A stretch of 64,000 nucleotides of DNA from Streptomyces sp. LUP47B (lineage in GTDB: Bacteria > Actinomycetota > Actinomycetes > Streptomycetales > Streptomycetaceae), in assembly GCF_001746295.1 (NCBI RefSeq), contig NZ_MJAH01000003.1, positions 616,575 through 680,574 of the forward strand, given 5' to 3'. Under the pieces are notes generated by a model. That model was not told the origin of the DNA, ran no database searches, and saw only the letters and a list, made by a program, of their open reading frames with translations. Of the stretch, positions 54,589 to 63,994 are shown in pieces. How positions within the stretch are numbered: position 1 is the stretch's first letter; each line of letters starts with the position of its first letter. The position numbers and the translations under genes are program-made.

Positions 54589-56559
54589 ATGCCCCGCACA
54601 CACTCCGCCCTGCCCGCGACGGGACCGGTCCGACTCGGCCCGGACAGCCGGGCCGCACTGCGGCCCGCCGCCGTCGGCATCGACACGGGGTTCTGGCAGG
54701 CCCGCCGTGCGAGCAACGCGCATGTCTCCATCCCGCAGGGACCGGCACTGCTGGAGGCCGCCGGCAACCTGCACAACCTCAGGCTGGCGGCCGGCACGGC
54801 CGCGGGCGAGTTCCAGGGCGCCTATCCCTTCGTGGACACGGACGTCTACAAGTGGCTGGAGGCGGCCGCCTGGCAGCTCGCCCAGGACCGGGGCGAAGAC
54901 CAGGCCCGTGAAGACCTGGCCCCGGACGGAGACCTGGCCCCGGACGACGACCTCGCCGCCGAAGTCGGCCGGATCATCGGCCTGGTCGCCGGCGCCCAGC
55001 AGCCCGACGGCTACCTCAACACCTGGTTCCAGCTGGTCAAGGGCGGTGAGCGCTACAAGGAACTGCGCTGGGGCCATGAGCTGTACTGCGCGGGCCACCT
55101 CATCCAGGCGGCCGTGGCCCACCACCGGGCCACCGGCAGCGGCGAACTCCTCGACGTGGCACGTAAGTTCGCGGATCACATCGACTCCGTCTTCGGGCCG
55201 CCCGGCAGCGGCAAACCCATCGACGGCATCGACGGCCACCCCGAGGTCGAGACCGCCCTGGTCGAGCTGTACCGGGAGACCGGTGAGCGCCGCTATCTGG
55301 ACCTGGCCGCCTACTTCGTCGACCGCTACGGCCATGGACTGCTCGGCGGTGAGGCCTACTGCCAGGACCGGGTCCCGCTGCGCGAGGCGACGAACGTCGA
55401 GGGCCACGCCGTACGACAGCTGTATCTGCTGGCCGCCGCGGCCGACCTGGCCACCGAGACCGGCGACGCCGAACTGCGCACCGTCGCCGAGCGGTTGTGG
55501 CACGCCATGACCACCACCAAGACCCACCTCACCGGCGGCCTCGGCGCCCACCACGAGGAGGAGGACTTCGGTGACCCGTACGAACTGCCCAACGAACGTG
55601 CCTACTGCGAGACCTGTGCCGCCATCGCCTCGATCCAGTGGAGCTGGCGCATGGCCCTGCTCACCGGCGAGGCCCGCTACTCCGACCTGATCGAACGCAC
55701 CCTCTTCAACGGCTTCCTCGCCGGGGTGTCGCTGGACGGCGAGCGCTGGCTGTACGTCAACCCGCTCCAGGTCCGCGACGGCCACACCGACCCCGGCGGC
55801 GACCAGTCGGCCCGCCGCACCCGCTGGTTCCGCTGCGCCTGCTGCCCGCCGAACGTCATGCGCCTGCTGGCGAGCCTGGAACACTACCTGGCCAGCAGCG
55901 ACGACAACGGCCTGCAGATCCACCAGTACGTATCCGGGCGTTACGCAAGCGACGTGGCCGTCATCAGGGCCGAGACCGACTACCCCTGGCACGGCACGAT
56001 CGCCCTCACCGTCGAGGAGACTCCGGCGGAGCCCTGGACGCTCTCCCTGCGTATCCCGCAGTGGTGCCGGGAGTTCCGGGTGCGATGCGGGCCGGAGACG
56101 TACGAGGGTCCCGTGGCCGACGGCTGGCTGCGGCTGGAGCGGACCTGGTCGCCCGGGGACCAGGTCGTCCTCGAACTCTCCCTGGAGCCGCGGCTGACGG
56201 CCGCCGACCCCCGCGTGGACGCCGTACGCGGCTGCGTGGCCATCGAACGCGGACCCCTCGTCTACTGCCTGGAAGGGGTCGATCACCCCGGCGGCGGCCT
56301 CGACGACATCGTCATCGACACCACCCGCCCACTCGCCCTGAAGCACCGCCCGGACCTGCTCGGCGGCGTCACCACCGTGGTGGCGGCGGGCAGCCGGCGG
56401 CACCACCCGGACGCGGGCTGGTGGCCGTACGCCCCAGTCGACGAGTCGTCCGATTCGCCGCAACAGGACGGCGACCCCGTCGAGTTGACCGCTGTCCCCT
56501 ACTACGCCTGGGCCAACCGCGAGGACGGCAGCATGCGCGTCTGGCTGCCCACCTCCTGA
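54589..56559 (+). CDS. GH127 beta-L-arabinofuranosidase
   Basis: A 656-residue glycoside hydrolase of family 127. The zinc site of HypBA1-type enzymes is intact: E341 and C343 in ETCAA, C418-C419 in RCACCPPN, the second cysteine acting as nucleophile. An (alpha/alpha)6 barrel with WGHELYCAGHL precedes it and a beta domain follows. It has no signal peptide, so it works inside the cell on imported beta-L-arabinofuranosyl disaccharides, matching the import genes downstream. A 12-residue acidic repeat EDLAPDGDLAPDDDLA in the N-terminal part is unusual. GGAGA precedes the ATG. Confidence 0.88.
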   Translation: MPRTHSALPATGPVRLGPDSRAALRPAAVGIDTGFWQARRASNAHVSIPQGPALLEAAGNLHNLRLAAGTAAGEFQGAYPFVDTDVYKWLEAAAWQLAQDRGEDQAREDLAPDGDLAPDDDLAAEVGRIIGLVAGAQQPDGYLNTWFQLVKGGERYKELRWGHELYCAGHLIQAAVAHHRATGSGELLDVARKFADHIDSVFGPPGSGKPIDGIDGHPEVETALVELYRETGERRYLDLAAYFVDRYGHGLLGGEAYCQDRVPLREATNVEGHAVRQLYLLAAAADLATETGDAELRTVAERLWHAMTTTKTHLTGGLGAHHEEEDFGDPYELPNERAYCETCAAIASIQWSWRMALLTGEARYSDLIERTLFNGFLAGVSLDGERWLYVNPLQVRDGHTDPGGDQSARRTRWFRCACCPPNVMRLLASLEHYLASSDDNGLQIHQYVSGRYASDVAVIRAETDYPWHGTIALTVEETPAEPWTLSLRIPQWCREFRVRCGPETYEGPVADGWLRLERTWSPGDQVVLELSLEPRLTAADPRVDAVRGCVAIERGPLVYCLEGVDHPGGGLDDIVIDTTRPLALKHRPDLLGGVTTVVAAGSRRHHPDAGWWPYAPVDESSDSPQQDGDPVELTAVPYYAWANREDGSMRVWLPTS

Positions 56560-56602
56560 AGCCCCCTTGCCTTCCCCTCTTCCACGACAACGAGGTCACC
56601 CC

Positions 56603-57850
56603 GTGATACCCAACCGCCGTACCCTCCTGGCCGCGCTCGCCGCCGTCGGCACCCTCGCCTCACTCACTGCCTGCTCGGGCGGCTCCGACGACGGGTCGGG
56701 CTCCACCGACGCGTCCGGAGGGACGTACACCTTCTGGGACCCGTACCCGCAGTTCGACGCCTCCTCCCCGTGGGGCAAGCTCGTCACCGGCTGCGGAACG
56801 AAGGCCGGGGTGACCGTCAAGCGCACCGCGTACGACACCACCGACCTCGGCAACAAGGCGCTGCTCGCCGCCCAGCAGGGCAACGCGCCCGACGTGATGC
56901 TGGTGGACAACCCGGTCGTCTCCACGCTCGTCGAGGCGGGAATCCTCAACAAGACGAGCGACCTCGGCCTCGACACCAAGTCGATCCAGAAGAACATCAT
57001 CGGCGCGGGCACCATCGACGACGCCTCCTACGGCGTCCCGATCGGCGCCAACACGCTCGCCCTCTACTACAACAAGAAGGTTCTGACGGCGGCGGACGTC
57101 GACCCCGCCGGCATCAAGGACTGGAAGTCCCTCACCGCGGCCCTGAACAAGGTCAAGGCGGCCGGGAAGAAGGGCATCACCTTCTCCGCGATCAACACGG
57201 AGGAGGGCAGCTTCCAGTTCCTGCCCTGGTTCTGGGGCGCGGGCGGCGATCTGACAAAGCTCGACTCCGACAAGGGAGTTGCCGCGCTGTCGCTGTGGAA
57301 GGGATGGGTGGACGACGGACTGGCCCCCAAGGACGTGCTGCAGAACACGCAGACCACCAGCTGGCAGGAGTTCGCCACCGGCGACTACGCCTTCGGTGAG
57401 AACGGCACCTGGCAGCTCGGCAATGCCGACAAGGCCGGCTTCGACTACGGCGTCATCAACGTCCCCGCGCAGAACGGCGGTTCGGCGCCGGTACCCACGG
57501 GCGGCGAGTTCGTCACCGTGCCAGTGCAGAAAGACAGCGCCCGCTATGACGTCACCAAGAAGATCGTCGAGTGCCTGACCAACGACACGAACCTCCTGGC
57601 CACGGACACGACCCTGACGTACATCGCCCCGACGGCGGCCGTGCAGGCCAAGCAGGTGGCGGCCAATCCGAAGCTCGAGCCGTGGGTGAGCGCGGTCGCC
57701 GCGGCCCGCGGCCGCACCAGCGGCGGTCTGGGTTCGAAGTACCCGACCATCTCGCAGCCGATGTGGACCGCCGTCCAGTCGGCCCTGTCCGGCGCCAAGA
57801 GCCCCAAGGACGCCCTGGACACGGCCCAGTCGAGCGCCGAGAAGGGCTAG
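56603..57850 (+). CDS. ABC sugar importer, lipoprotein substrate-binding subunit
   Basis: A 415-residue extracellular binding protein. The signal ends in the lipobox LTAC (cysteine at about 24) after a RRTLLAALAAV start; GGSDDGSGSTDASGG is the usual flexible tether. The rest is the type I sugar-binding fold (GNAPDVMLVDNP, YGVPIGANTLALYYNKKV, FPLPWFWGAGG-like FLPWFWGAGG, MWTAVQ). It should capture arabino-oligosaccharides released outside. GTG at 56603 follows GAGG. It starts 43 bases after the GH127 gene. Confidence 0.88.
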   Translation: MIPNRRTLLAALAAVGTLASLTACSGGSDDGSGSTDASGGTYTFWDPYPQFDASSPWGKLVTGCGTKAGVTVKRTAYDTTDLGNKALLAAQQGNAPDVMLVDNPVVSTLVEAGILNKTSDLGLDTKSIQKNIIGAGTIDDASYGVPIGANTLALYYNKKVLTAADVDPAGIKDWKSLTAALNKVKAAGKKGITFSAINTEEGSFQFLPWFWGAGGDLTKLDSDKGVAALSLWKGWVDDGLAPKDVLQNTQTTSWQEFATGDYAFGENGTWQLGNADKAGFDYGVINVPAQNGGSAPVPTGGEFVTVPVQKDSARYDVTKKIVECLTNDTNLLATDTTLTYIAPTAAVQAKQVAANPKLEPWVSAVAAARGRTSGGLGSKYPTISQPMWTAVQSALSGAKSPKDALDTAQSSAEKG

Positions 57851-57859
57851 GCCGCCGCC

Positions 57860-58846
57860 ATGACCATCGCCCGAGTCGACCGACCGCGGCGGGCCGGGGC
57901 CGTGTCGAAGGCGAGCTCTACGGGTGGCACCGGTTCCCTGCCGCTGCGGCGCCGGCAGCGGCGCCGGAGCCGGCTGACCGCCCTCGCCTTCGTCGCCCCG
58001 CTGCTCGCCTACCTCGCCGCGTTCTACGTCTATCCCCTCTACCGCAACCTCGACCTGAGCCTGCGCGACTACACCGTCCGGTCGTTCGTGTCGGGGGACG
58101 CGCCGTTCTCCGGCTGGGACAACTTCCAGAAGGTGCTGGACGACCCGACGTTCGGCCCGGCGATGCGCCACACCATGATCTTCACCTTCGTGTCGATCGC
58201 CTTCCAGTACGCCATCGGCCTCGCCCTCGCGGTGTTCTTCAACCGGCACTTCCGCCTGGCCCCGACCCTCCGCGCCCTGTTCCTCATTCCGTGGCTGCTG
58301 CCGTTGATCGTGTCGGCGTCCTCGTGGTCGTGGATGCTCAACAGCGAGTCGGGCGTGGTGAACTACTTCCTCCACTTCTTCGGCGTGGACCCGGTCGGCT
58401 GGCTCACTTCGCCGGACTGGGCGCTCACCTCGGTGATCATCGCCAACGTCTGGATCGGCATCCCGTTCAACCTGGTCATCCTCTACAGCGGGCTGCAGAA
58501 CATCCCCGGCGAGCTGTACGAGGCGGCGTCCCTCGACGGGGCGAGTGCCTGGCAGCAGTTCCGCCGGATCACCTTCCCGCTGCTGCGGCCGGTGTCGGCG
58601 ATCACCCTGCTCCTCGGACTCGTCTACACCCTCAAGGTGTTCGACCTGATCTGGATCATGACCAAGGGCGGGCCCGGCGACGCCTCCTCCACCCTGGCGA
58701 CCTGGTCGTACCAACTGGGCTTCGGCACCTTGCTGCCCAAGTTCGGGCCGGGGGCGGCGGTCGGCAACATCCTCATCCTCATCGCCCTCGTGTTCGGCCT
58801 GCTGTACATCCGCGTCCAGTCCGGCCAGAGGAGGCAGGAGGCGTGA
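57860..58846 (+). CDS. ABC sugar importer permease (MalF type)
   Basis: A 328-residue inner-membrane permease with a basic N-terminus and six membrane segments. The EAA loop reads YEAASLDGASAWQQFRRITFP, where the ATPase docks. The long segment before the first helix (about 35 residues) is basic and disordered. ATG lies nine bases after the binding-protein stop; its own stop overlaps the second permease by GTGA. Confidence 0.9.
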   Translation: MTIARVDRPRRAGAVSKASSTGGTGSLPLRRRQRRRSRLTALAFVAPLLAYLAAFYVYPLYRNLDLSLRDYTVRSFVSGDAPFSGWDNFQKVLDDPTFGPAMRHTMIFTFVSIAFQYAIGLALAVFFNRHFRLAPTLRALFLIPWLLPLIVSASSWSWMLNSESGVVNYFLHFFGVDPVGWLTSPDWALTSVIIANVWIGIPFNLVILYSGLQNIPGELYEAASLDGASAWQQFRRITFPLLRPVSAITLLLGLVYTLKVFDLIWIMTKGGPGDASSTLATWSYQLGFGTLLPKFGPGAAVGNILILIALVFGLLYIRVQSGQRRQEA

Positions 58847-59664
58847 AGTCACGTACCGGTTCCCGCCGCTACACCCTCATCGGGCTCCTGCTGACAGCCC
58901 TGATGCTGTTCCCGGTGTACTGGATGCTCAACGTGTCCCTCACCCCGCAGCAGGACATGCGCAAAACCCCGCCCGACCTGTTCCCGCTGCACCCCACCTT
59001 CGAGGGCTACCGGGCCGTCCTCGACGATCAGATGCCCTACCTCGGCACCAGCCTGCTCATCGGCCTCGGCACGGTCGCCCTCACCCTCGTCCTGGCCGCC
59101 CCGGCCGGCTACGCCCTGGCGAAACTGCGTCCCCTCGGCGGCGGCGCGCTCGGCCTGGTACTGCTGGTCGCTCAGATGATCCCCGGCATCGTCATGGCGA
59201 TGGGCTTCTACGGCATCTTCCTCGATCTCGGGCTGCTCAACTCCTGGTGGGGCCTGATCGTCGCGGACTCCACCATCGCCGTGCCGTTCGGCGTCATGAT
59301 CTTCACCGCGTTCATGTCGGGCATCCCCGGCGAGCTGATCGCCGCCTCCCGCATCGACGGCGCCGGTACCTTCCGCACCTTCTGGTCGGTGGTCCTGCCC
59401 GTGAGCCGCAACGCCGTCGTCACCGTCTCGCTCTTCAGCTTCCTGTGGGCCTGGTCCGACTTCGTCTTCGCCAACACCCTCGACGGCGGAGGCGACTGGA
59501 GGCCGATCACCCTCGGCATCTACAAGTACATCGGCAACAACAACCAGGAGTGGAACGCGATCATGGCCACCGCCGTCGTCGCGTCCGTCCCCGCCACGGT
59601 CCTGCTGGTCCTCGCGCAGCGCTACGTGGCCGCGGGTGTGACCGCGGGCGCCGTGAAGGACTGA
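58843..59664 (+). CDS. ABC sugar importer permease (MalG type)
   Basis: A 273-residue second permease with six membrane segments. The EAA loop is IAASRIDGAGTFRTFWSVVLP. The N-terminal YWMLNVSLTP is typical of MalG-like subunits. The transporter lacks its own ATPase gene, as usual in Streptomyces where the shared MsiK powers several sugar importers. GGAGG lies just before the GTG. Confidence 0.9.
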   Translation: MKSRTGSRRYTLIGLLLTALMLFPVYWMLNVSLTPQQDMRKTPPDLFPLHPTFEGYRAVLDDQMPYLGTSLLIGLGTVALTLVLAAPAGYALAKLRPLGGGALGLVLLVAQMIPGIVMAMGFYGIFLDLGLLNSWWGLIVADSTIAVPFGVMIFTAFMSGIPGELIAASRIDGAGTFRTFWSVVLPVSRNAVVTVSLFSFLWAWSDFVFANTLDGGGDWRPITLGIYKYIGNNNQEWNAIMATAVVASVPATVLLVLAQRYVAAGVTAGAVKD

Positions 59665-59712
59665 GCCGCACGACCTTCCATCCAACCCCCTCCGTTGAGG
59701 AGAACCCCTGTC

Positions 59713-61467
59713 ATGAGCCGCACAAGACCCCCCACGCCCGGCCGCCTGACCGCCGCCATCGGCGCCGCCGCGCTGACCGTCACGGCACTCGCCGTCACCG
59801 TGCCGTCCGCCGAGGCGGTCCCTACCTCCGCCACCACCCTCGTCGTCAACGCCAACCAGACCCTGCGCGCGGTCACCCACGTCGCGACCGGCAGCCTCTA
59901 CGGCCTCGCCGACGGGACCACTCCCGCCGACAGCGTGGTCCAGGCGCTCAAGCCGAACACTTTCGTGCAGATGGCCCCGGGCGGCAGTCAGCTGCCCAAC
60001 GGCGAGCCGAAGCCCGCCGGTGACGCGCTCGTCGTAGCGCCCAAGGCGGCCCGAGCCGGCGCCAAGGTGGTCGTCCGCATGCCTGACTGGTACCCGAACT
60101 TCCCCTACAAGTGGGTGAGTTGGACTGACTGGCTGTCCGCCGTCGACAAGCAGGTCGCCTCGGTGCAGTCCTCCGGCGCCACCAACATCAGCGCGTACGA
60201 GCTGTGGAACGAGCCTGATTGGACCTGGGACACCACCAACGCGGGCGCCTTCAACGCGGGTTGGGCACGCACGTTCAAGGAGGTTCGCGCCAAGGACGCC
60301 GCCGCCCCCATCCAGGGCCCGAGCTACTCGGCGTGGAACCAGTCCTGGATGAGCTCGTTCCTCACCGACGCCAAGGCGAGCGGCACCGTCCCCGACGTGA
60401 TCGCCTGGCACGAGCTGAACGGCAGCAAGGACATCGCCGCGCACGTCTCCGCGTACCGGTCCCTGGAGTCGAGCCTCGGCATCAGCCCGCGGCCGATCTC
60501 CATCGAGGAGTACGGCACGCCCGCCGAGATGGGCAACTCCGGCGCTCTCATCGGCTACGCCGCCAAGTTCGAGCGGACGGGAGTCCGGGACGCCGAACTC
60601 GCCTTCTGGAACCACTACGGCACCCTCGGCGACACCCTGACCGACACCGGCGGCTCACCGAACGGCTCGTACTGGACGTACAAGTGGTACGGCGACATGT
60701 CGGGGAACATGCTCGTCACCACGCCTCCCGCACAGACCGGCATCGACGGCATCGCCTCCCGCAACAGTGCGGGCAACCAGATCAGCGTCGTCGCCGGCGG
60801 CTGCACGGGTTCCTGCGCGGTGACGGTCAACGGCCTGTCGTCCCTGTCGGCCTTCGGCAGCACGGTCCACGTGAAGGTGGAGTACAGCCCGGGCACCGGC
60901 CGCACCACGGCGTCCCCCGGCCCGATCACCGTCTCGGACGCCGACTACACGGTGTCCGGCGGCTCCGTCACCGTACCGGTGACCATGAACGCCACCGACG
61001 GCTACCACGTGGTCGTCACGCCCAGCGGCACCAACACCTCGCTCGCCGGGCGCTACCAGATCACCAACAAGAACAGCGGCCTCGCCCTGGACACCCTGAA
61101 CGCGGGCACCGCCCAGGGCACCTCGGTCGTCCAGGCCACGTCCACCACCGGCACTGACCAGAACTGGACCCTGGTGGCCGCCGGCTCCGGCCTCTACAAG
61201 ATCGTCAACCAGAAGAGCGGACTGCTGCTCGGCATCACCAACGCGGGCACCGGTGACGGCGGCACCGCCCTGATCTGGGGCGACAACGGCACTGCCGACC
61301 ACCTCTGGCAGCTCATCCCGGCCCGCGACGGCTACTACAAGATCGCCAACTACAACAGCGGCCTGCTCCTCGGCGTGCAGGACATGAACACGTCCTCCGG
61401 CGCCCAGGTCCTCCAGTGGACCGACAACGGCACCGCCGACCACCTCTGGAAACTGACCGCGCGCTGA
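59713..61467 (+). CDS. Secreted glycoside hydrolase (clan A, GH39-like) with ricin-type CBM13
   Basis: A 584-residue exported enzyme. Signal peptide of about 35 residues ending PSAEAVP. The TIM-barrel catalytic part (40-330) has the acid/base glutamate in YELWNEPDW and the likely nucleophile in ISIEEYGTP. A beta-sandwich follows (340-440), then a ricin B-type trefoil (455-584) with three QxW-like repeats (QNWTL, HLWQL, HLWKL). It should release short arabinose-rich or xylan pieces outside the cell for the importer. The exact GH family is not certain. GAGGAGA is before the ATG. Confidence 0.8.
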   Translation: MSRTRPPTPGRLTAAIGAAALTVTALAVTVPSAEAVPTSATTLVVNANQTLRAVTHVATGSLYGLADGTTPADSVVQALKPNTFVQMAPGGSQLPNGEPKPAGDALVVAPKAARAGAKVVVRMPDWYPNFPYKWVSWTDWLSAVDKQVASVQSSGATNISAYELWNEPDWTWDTTNAGAFNAGWARTFKEVRAKDAAAPIQGPSYSAWNQSWMSSFLTDAKASGTVPDVIAWHELNGSKDIAAHVSAYRSLESSLGISPRPISIEEYGTPAEMGNSGALIGYAAKFERTGVRDAELAFWNHYGTLGDTLTDTGGSPNGSYWTYKWYGDMSGNMLVTTPPAQTGIDGIASRNSAGNQISVVAGGCTGSCAVTVNGLSSLSAFGSTVHVKVEYSPGTGRTTASPGPITVSDADYTVSGGSVTVPVTMNATDGYHVVVTPSGTNTSLAGRYQITNKNSGLALDTLNAGTAQGTSVVQATSTTGTDQNWTLVAAGSGLYKIVNQKSGLLLGITNAGTGDGGTALIWGDNGTADHLWQLIPARDGYYKIANYNSGLLLGVQDMNTSSGAQVLQWTDNGTADHLWKLTAR

Positions 61468-61480
61468 CCCATGGACGTGC

Positions 61481-61513
61481 GCGTCCCCGGCCGCTGTCGG
61501 CGGCCGGGGACGC
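61481..61513 (+). terminator. Hairpin terminator, 14-bp perfect stem
   Basis: 61481-61494 pairs perfectly with 61500-61513 over a 5-base loop, 14 bases after the hydrolase stop. It closes the GH127 operon. The stretch on to 61769 shows no gene. Confidence 0.8.
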
Positions 61514-61769
61514 AGACGCGGGGGCGCGGACCTCGGGGAGGGCAGCTCTCGCGCTCCAGCCTTCCGGCACCGGGTGGGAGGGCAGGGGAGCGGGGCTCTT
61601 GCGGCGAGTGTCCGGGCGGGGCCGCGGCCGCCTGATGCACCTGCACATCGACGTCTCCTGGCTCCTCGACGTCCAGGCGTTCGCCCTCGGCTCCGAGGAC
61701 ATGTCGATCGCCGACTGCTCCGCCCTGGTCGCCGCCTGGCGCGCGGCCGTGCTCATCCGGAACCAGAGC

Positions 61770-62867
61770 TCAGGATCGCTGAGGTGCGTCGTCAGCGGCG
61801 CCTTGCCGGTCGCCGTACTTCTCGGCGAGTCCGCGGAAGCGCCAGATGGCGGCGGCGCAGAGCCAGGAGGCCGCGAAGATGGCGACCACGATGTAGCCGA
61901 GCAGTTCGAAGTGGTCGGCCAGGGAGGCGTAGGCCGTGACCAGTGTCCCGGATCTGGTGACGTCGGCGACGAGCCCCGCGACGTAGACGCTGGCGATGAA
62001 CGCGGCCACGGCGACGGTCATGCCGGTCGTGGCGATGTTGTAGTAGAGCTTGCGGGCGGGGCTGCGGTACGCCCACGAGTACAGGCGGGTCATCAGCATG
62101 CTGTCGGCGGTGTCGAAGGCGCTCATTCCCGCGGCGAACAGCAGCGGGAGGGAGAGGACGGCGAGGGTCGGCAGGCCGGACCCGTGGGCGGCGGCGCTGG
62201 CGGACAGGGCCAGCAGGGTGATCTCGCTGGCGGTTTCCAGACCGAGGCCGAAGAGGATGCCGACCGGGTACATGTGCCATGACGAACGGATCAGTCCGCG
62301 GGCGCGGCGACCGAGAATACGGTTCATCAGGCCGCGGTTGAGCAGGTGCAGATCGAGCTCGCCCTGGTCGAGCCGGCCCGAGGTCATGCGCCGCCACAGG
62401 CCGACGATGCCGGTCAGCACCATGAGATTGAGCACGGCGACGAGCAGCAGGAACACCATGGCCACGATCTGCGAGACCAGGCCGCCGACGTGGCGGAAGG
62501 TGTCGATGCCCGAACCGGCGGCGCCTGCGGCGAGGGCGACGACGAAGGCGAGGGCGAGGACCACGGTGGAGTGGCCCATGGCGAAGAAGAAGCCCACGCC
62601 GACGGGTCTGCGTCCGCGTTGCATCATCAGTCGGGTGGTGTCGTCGATGGCTGCGATGTGGTCGGCGTCGAAGGCGTGCCGCATACCGAGCGTGTAGGCG
62701 AGGGTTCCGGCTCCGGCGAAGGCCCCGGCGCCGGCCGGGCCGCGGGCGTAGAAGAGGTACAGGCTCCATCCGATGACGTGCAGGGCGGCGATGACGCCGA
62801 CGATGCCCGTGATGCGCAGCCGTTCGGCGCGGGTCCATCGGCCGGCGGTGATGGTCGTTGTGGTCAC
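61770..62867 (-). CDS. Nickel/cobalt permease of the NiCoT family
   Basis: A 365-residue transporter with about eight membrane segments. The NiCoT signature HAFDADHI (64-71) sits in helix II, with FFAMGHSTVV and LGLETASEI as second and third family motifs. It carries Co2+ or Ni2+ with high affinity. Placed right after cobalt-type nitrile hydratase genes, it matches the NhlF cobalt carriers. The GTG at 62867 has AAGGA upstream; longer starts lack similarity. Confidence 0.88.
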   Translation of the reverse strand: MTTTTITAGRWTRAERLRITGIVGVIAALHVIGWSLYLFYARGPAGAGAFAGAGTLAYTLGMRHAFDADHIAAIDDTTRLMMQRGRRPVGVGFFFAMGHSTVVLALAFVVALAAGAAGSGIDTFRHVGGLVSQIVAMVFLLLVAVLNLMVLTGIVGLWRRMTSGRLDQGELDLHLLNRGLMNRILGRRARGLIRSSWHMYPVGILFGLGLETASEITLLALSASAAAHGSGLPTLAVLSLPLLFAAGMSAFDTADSMLMTRLYSWAYRSPARKLYYNIATTGMTVAVAAFIASVYVAGLVADVTRSGTLVTAYASLADHFELLGYIVVAIFAASWLCAAAIWRFRGLAEKYGDRQGAADDAPQRS

Positions 62868-63021
62868 ACACACATCCTTGGCGGGGGCACCGCGCGGTGC
62901 CGTCGTCAGCAGTGAGATAGCGCGGGCCGCACCCGCTGATCGTGAGTCATGCGCGGGTGCGGCCCTGGCGGACGGGCCGGAACGGACGTCCTGGGTGGCC
63001 CAGCCCGGGCCTTGGAGCGGG

Positions 63022-63339
63022 TTACGCCCCGAGCAGGGCACGCATCTCGTCGTCGGCGACCAGGTCGTGATCGACGAGCACGCCTTCGAGCGCCGCGAGC
63101 CAGTGCTCGTAGTACTGCCAACTGCCCTGCTCGGGCGCGGAGGTGGCCTCCCATGCGCCGATGGCGGCGATGAGTCGCTGCTGGAACGCGTCCCAGGGGT
63201 AGTGGCCGAACTCGGACAGGGCCACGGCGACGCCGAACGCCCGGCGCTGCCAGTCGGCGTCGAAGGTGGGCGCGTTCATGTCGGTGACGCAGGTGTCGTG
63301 CAGGGGCGAGGGGGGCGTGGTGGTGGCGGTGGCCTCCAT
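63022..63339 (-). CDS. Nitrile hydratase accessory protein (cobalt chaperone)
   Basis: A 105-residue protein similar to the N-terminal half of nitrile hydratase beta subunits: FDADWQRRAFGVAVALSEFGHYPWDAFQ-R matches family positions, then YYEHWLAALEGVL. Such small proteins form a complex with the alpha subunit and insert cobalt with cysteine oxidation (self-subunit swapping in NhlE-type systems). AAAGGG precedes the ATG; it starts 31 bases after the alpha gene. Confidence 0.82.
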   Translation of the reverse strand: MEATATTTPPSPLHDTCVTDMNAPTFDADWQRRAFGVAVALSEFGHYPWDAFQQRLIAAIGAWEATSAPEQGSWQYYEHWLAALEGVLVDHDLVADDEMRALLGA

Positions 63340-63370
63340 GAATTCCCTTTCTGTGGTGTCCGGTTGCGGC

Positions 63371-63994
63371 TCAGGCGGCGGGTGAGGGAACCGCGGCGAT
63401 GCCGATCATCGACTCGGTGGTGACCAGGGCGGCGAGGTCTTCCTCGGTCATGCCGTCGGTTCCGGAGGGTCGCTGCGGAATGACGAACCAGCGGGAATGG
63501 CCGCTGCTGTCCCACACCCGCAGTTCGACGGACGGGTCGAGGTCCAGGCCGGTCTCCTTGAGCACCACCCGGGGTTCCCGGGCCGCGCGGGCGCGGAAGG
63601 TCGGGTCCTTGTACCAGTACGGCGGGAGGCCGAGCACGGGCCAGGGGAAGCAGGAGCACAGGGTGCAGATGACCAGGTTGTGCACGCCGGGGGTGTTGGC
63701 CACGGCCTGCAGGTGTTCGCCCTCGGCGCCGTCCATGCCGATGGGGAGGTCGAGTTCCGCGACGGCGGCCGGTGTGTCCTTGACGAGCCGTTCCGCGAAC
63801 TGCGGGTCGGTCCAGGCGCGGGCGACGATCTTTGCTCCGTTGAGCGGCGTCATGTCGGTCTCGAAGTAGCCGAGGACCTTGTCGACGGTGGCGTCGGTGA
63901 TCACCCCCTTTTCGATGAGCAGGGCTTCCAGCGCCCGCACGCGGGCGGCGCTGCGGGCTTCGCGGTCCTCGGGGTAGTCGAACTGCACGGTCAC
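63371..63994 (-). CDS. Nitrile hydratase alpha subunit, cobalt type
   Basis: A 207-residue alpha subunit. The metal claw ICTLCSC places C110, C113, S114 and C115 around the metal; threonine between the first cysteine and leucine marks the cobalt type (iron enzymes have CSLC). W of YWYKDP and the conserved RxxVL region follow. It hydrates nitriles to amides together with a beta subunit, not visible here and expected just upstream beyond the window. GTG at 63994 is the start; its ribosome site is cut off by the window end. Confidence 0.9.
   Translation of the reverse strand: MTVQFDYPEDREARSAARVRALEALLIEKGVITDATVDKVLGYFETDMTPLNGAKIVARAWTDPQFAERLVKDTPAAVAELDLPIGMDGAEGEHLQAVANTPGVHNLVICTLCSCFPWPVLGLPPYWYKDPTFRARAAREPRVVLKETGLDLDPSVELRVWDSSGHSRWFVIPQRPSGTDGMTEEDLAALVTTESMIGIAAVPSPAA

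Noticed and set aside
61636..61770. Short forward frame beginning MHLHIDVSWLLDVQAF
   Set aside because: No ribosome site, no family, and it runs into the reverse nickel/cobalt permease gene.
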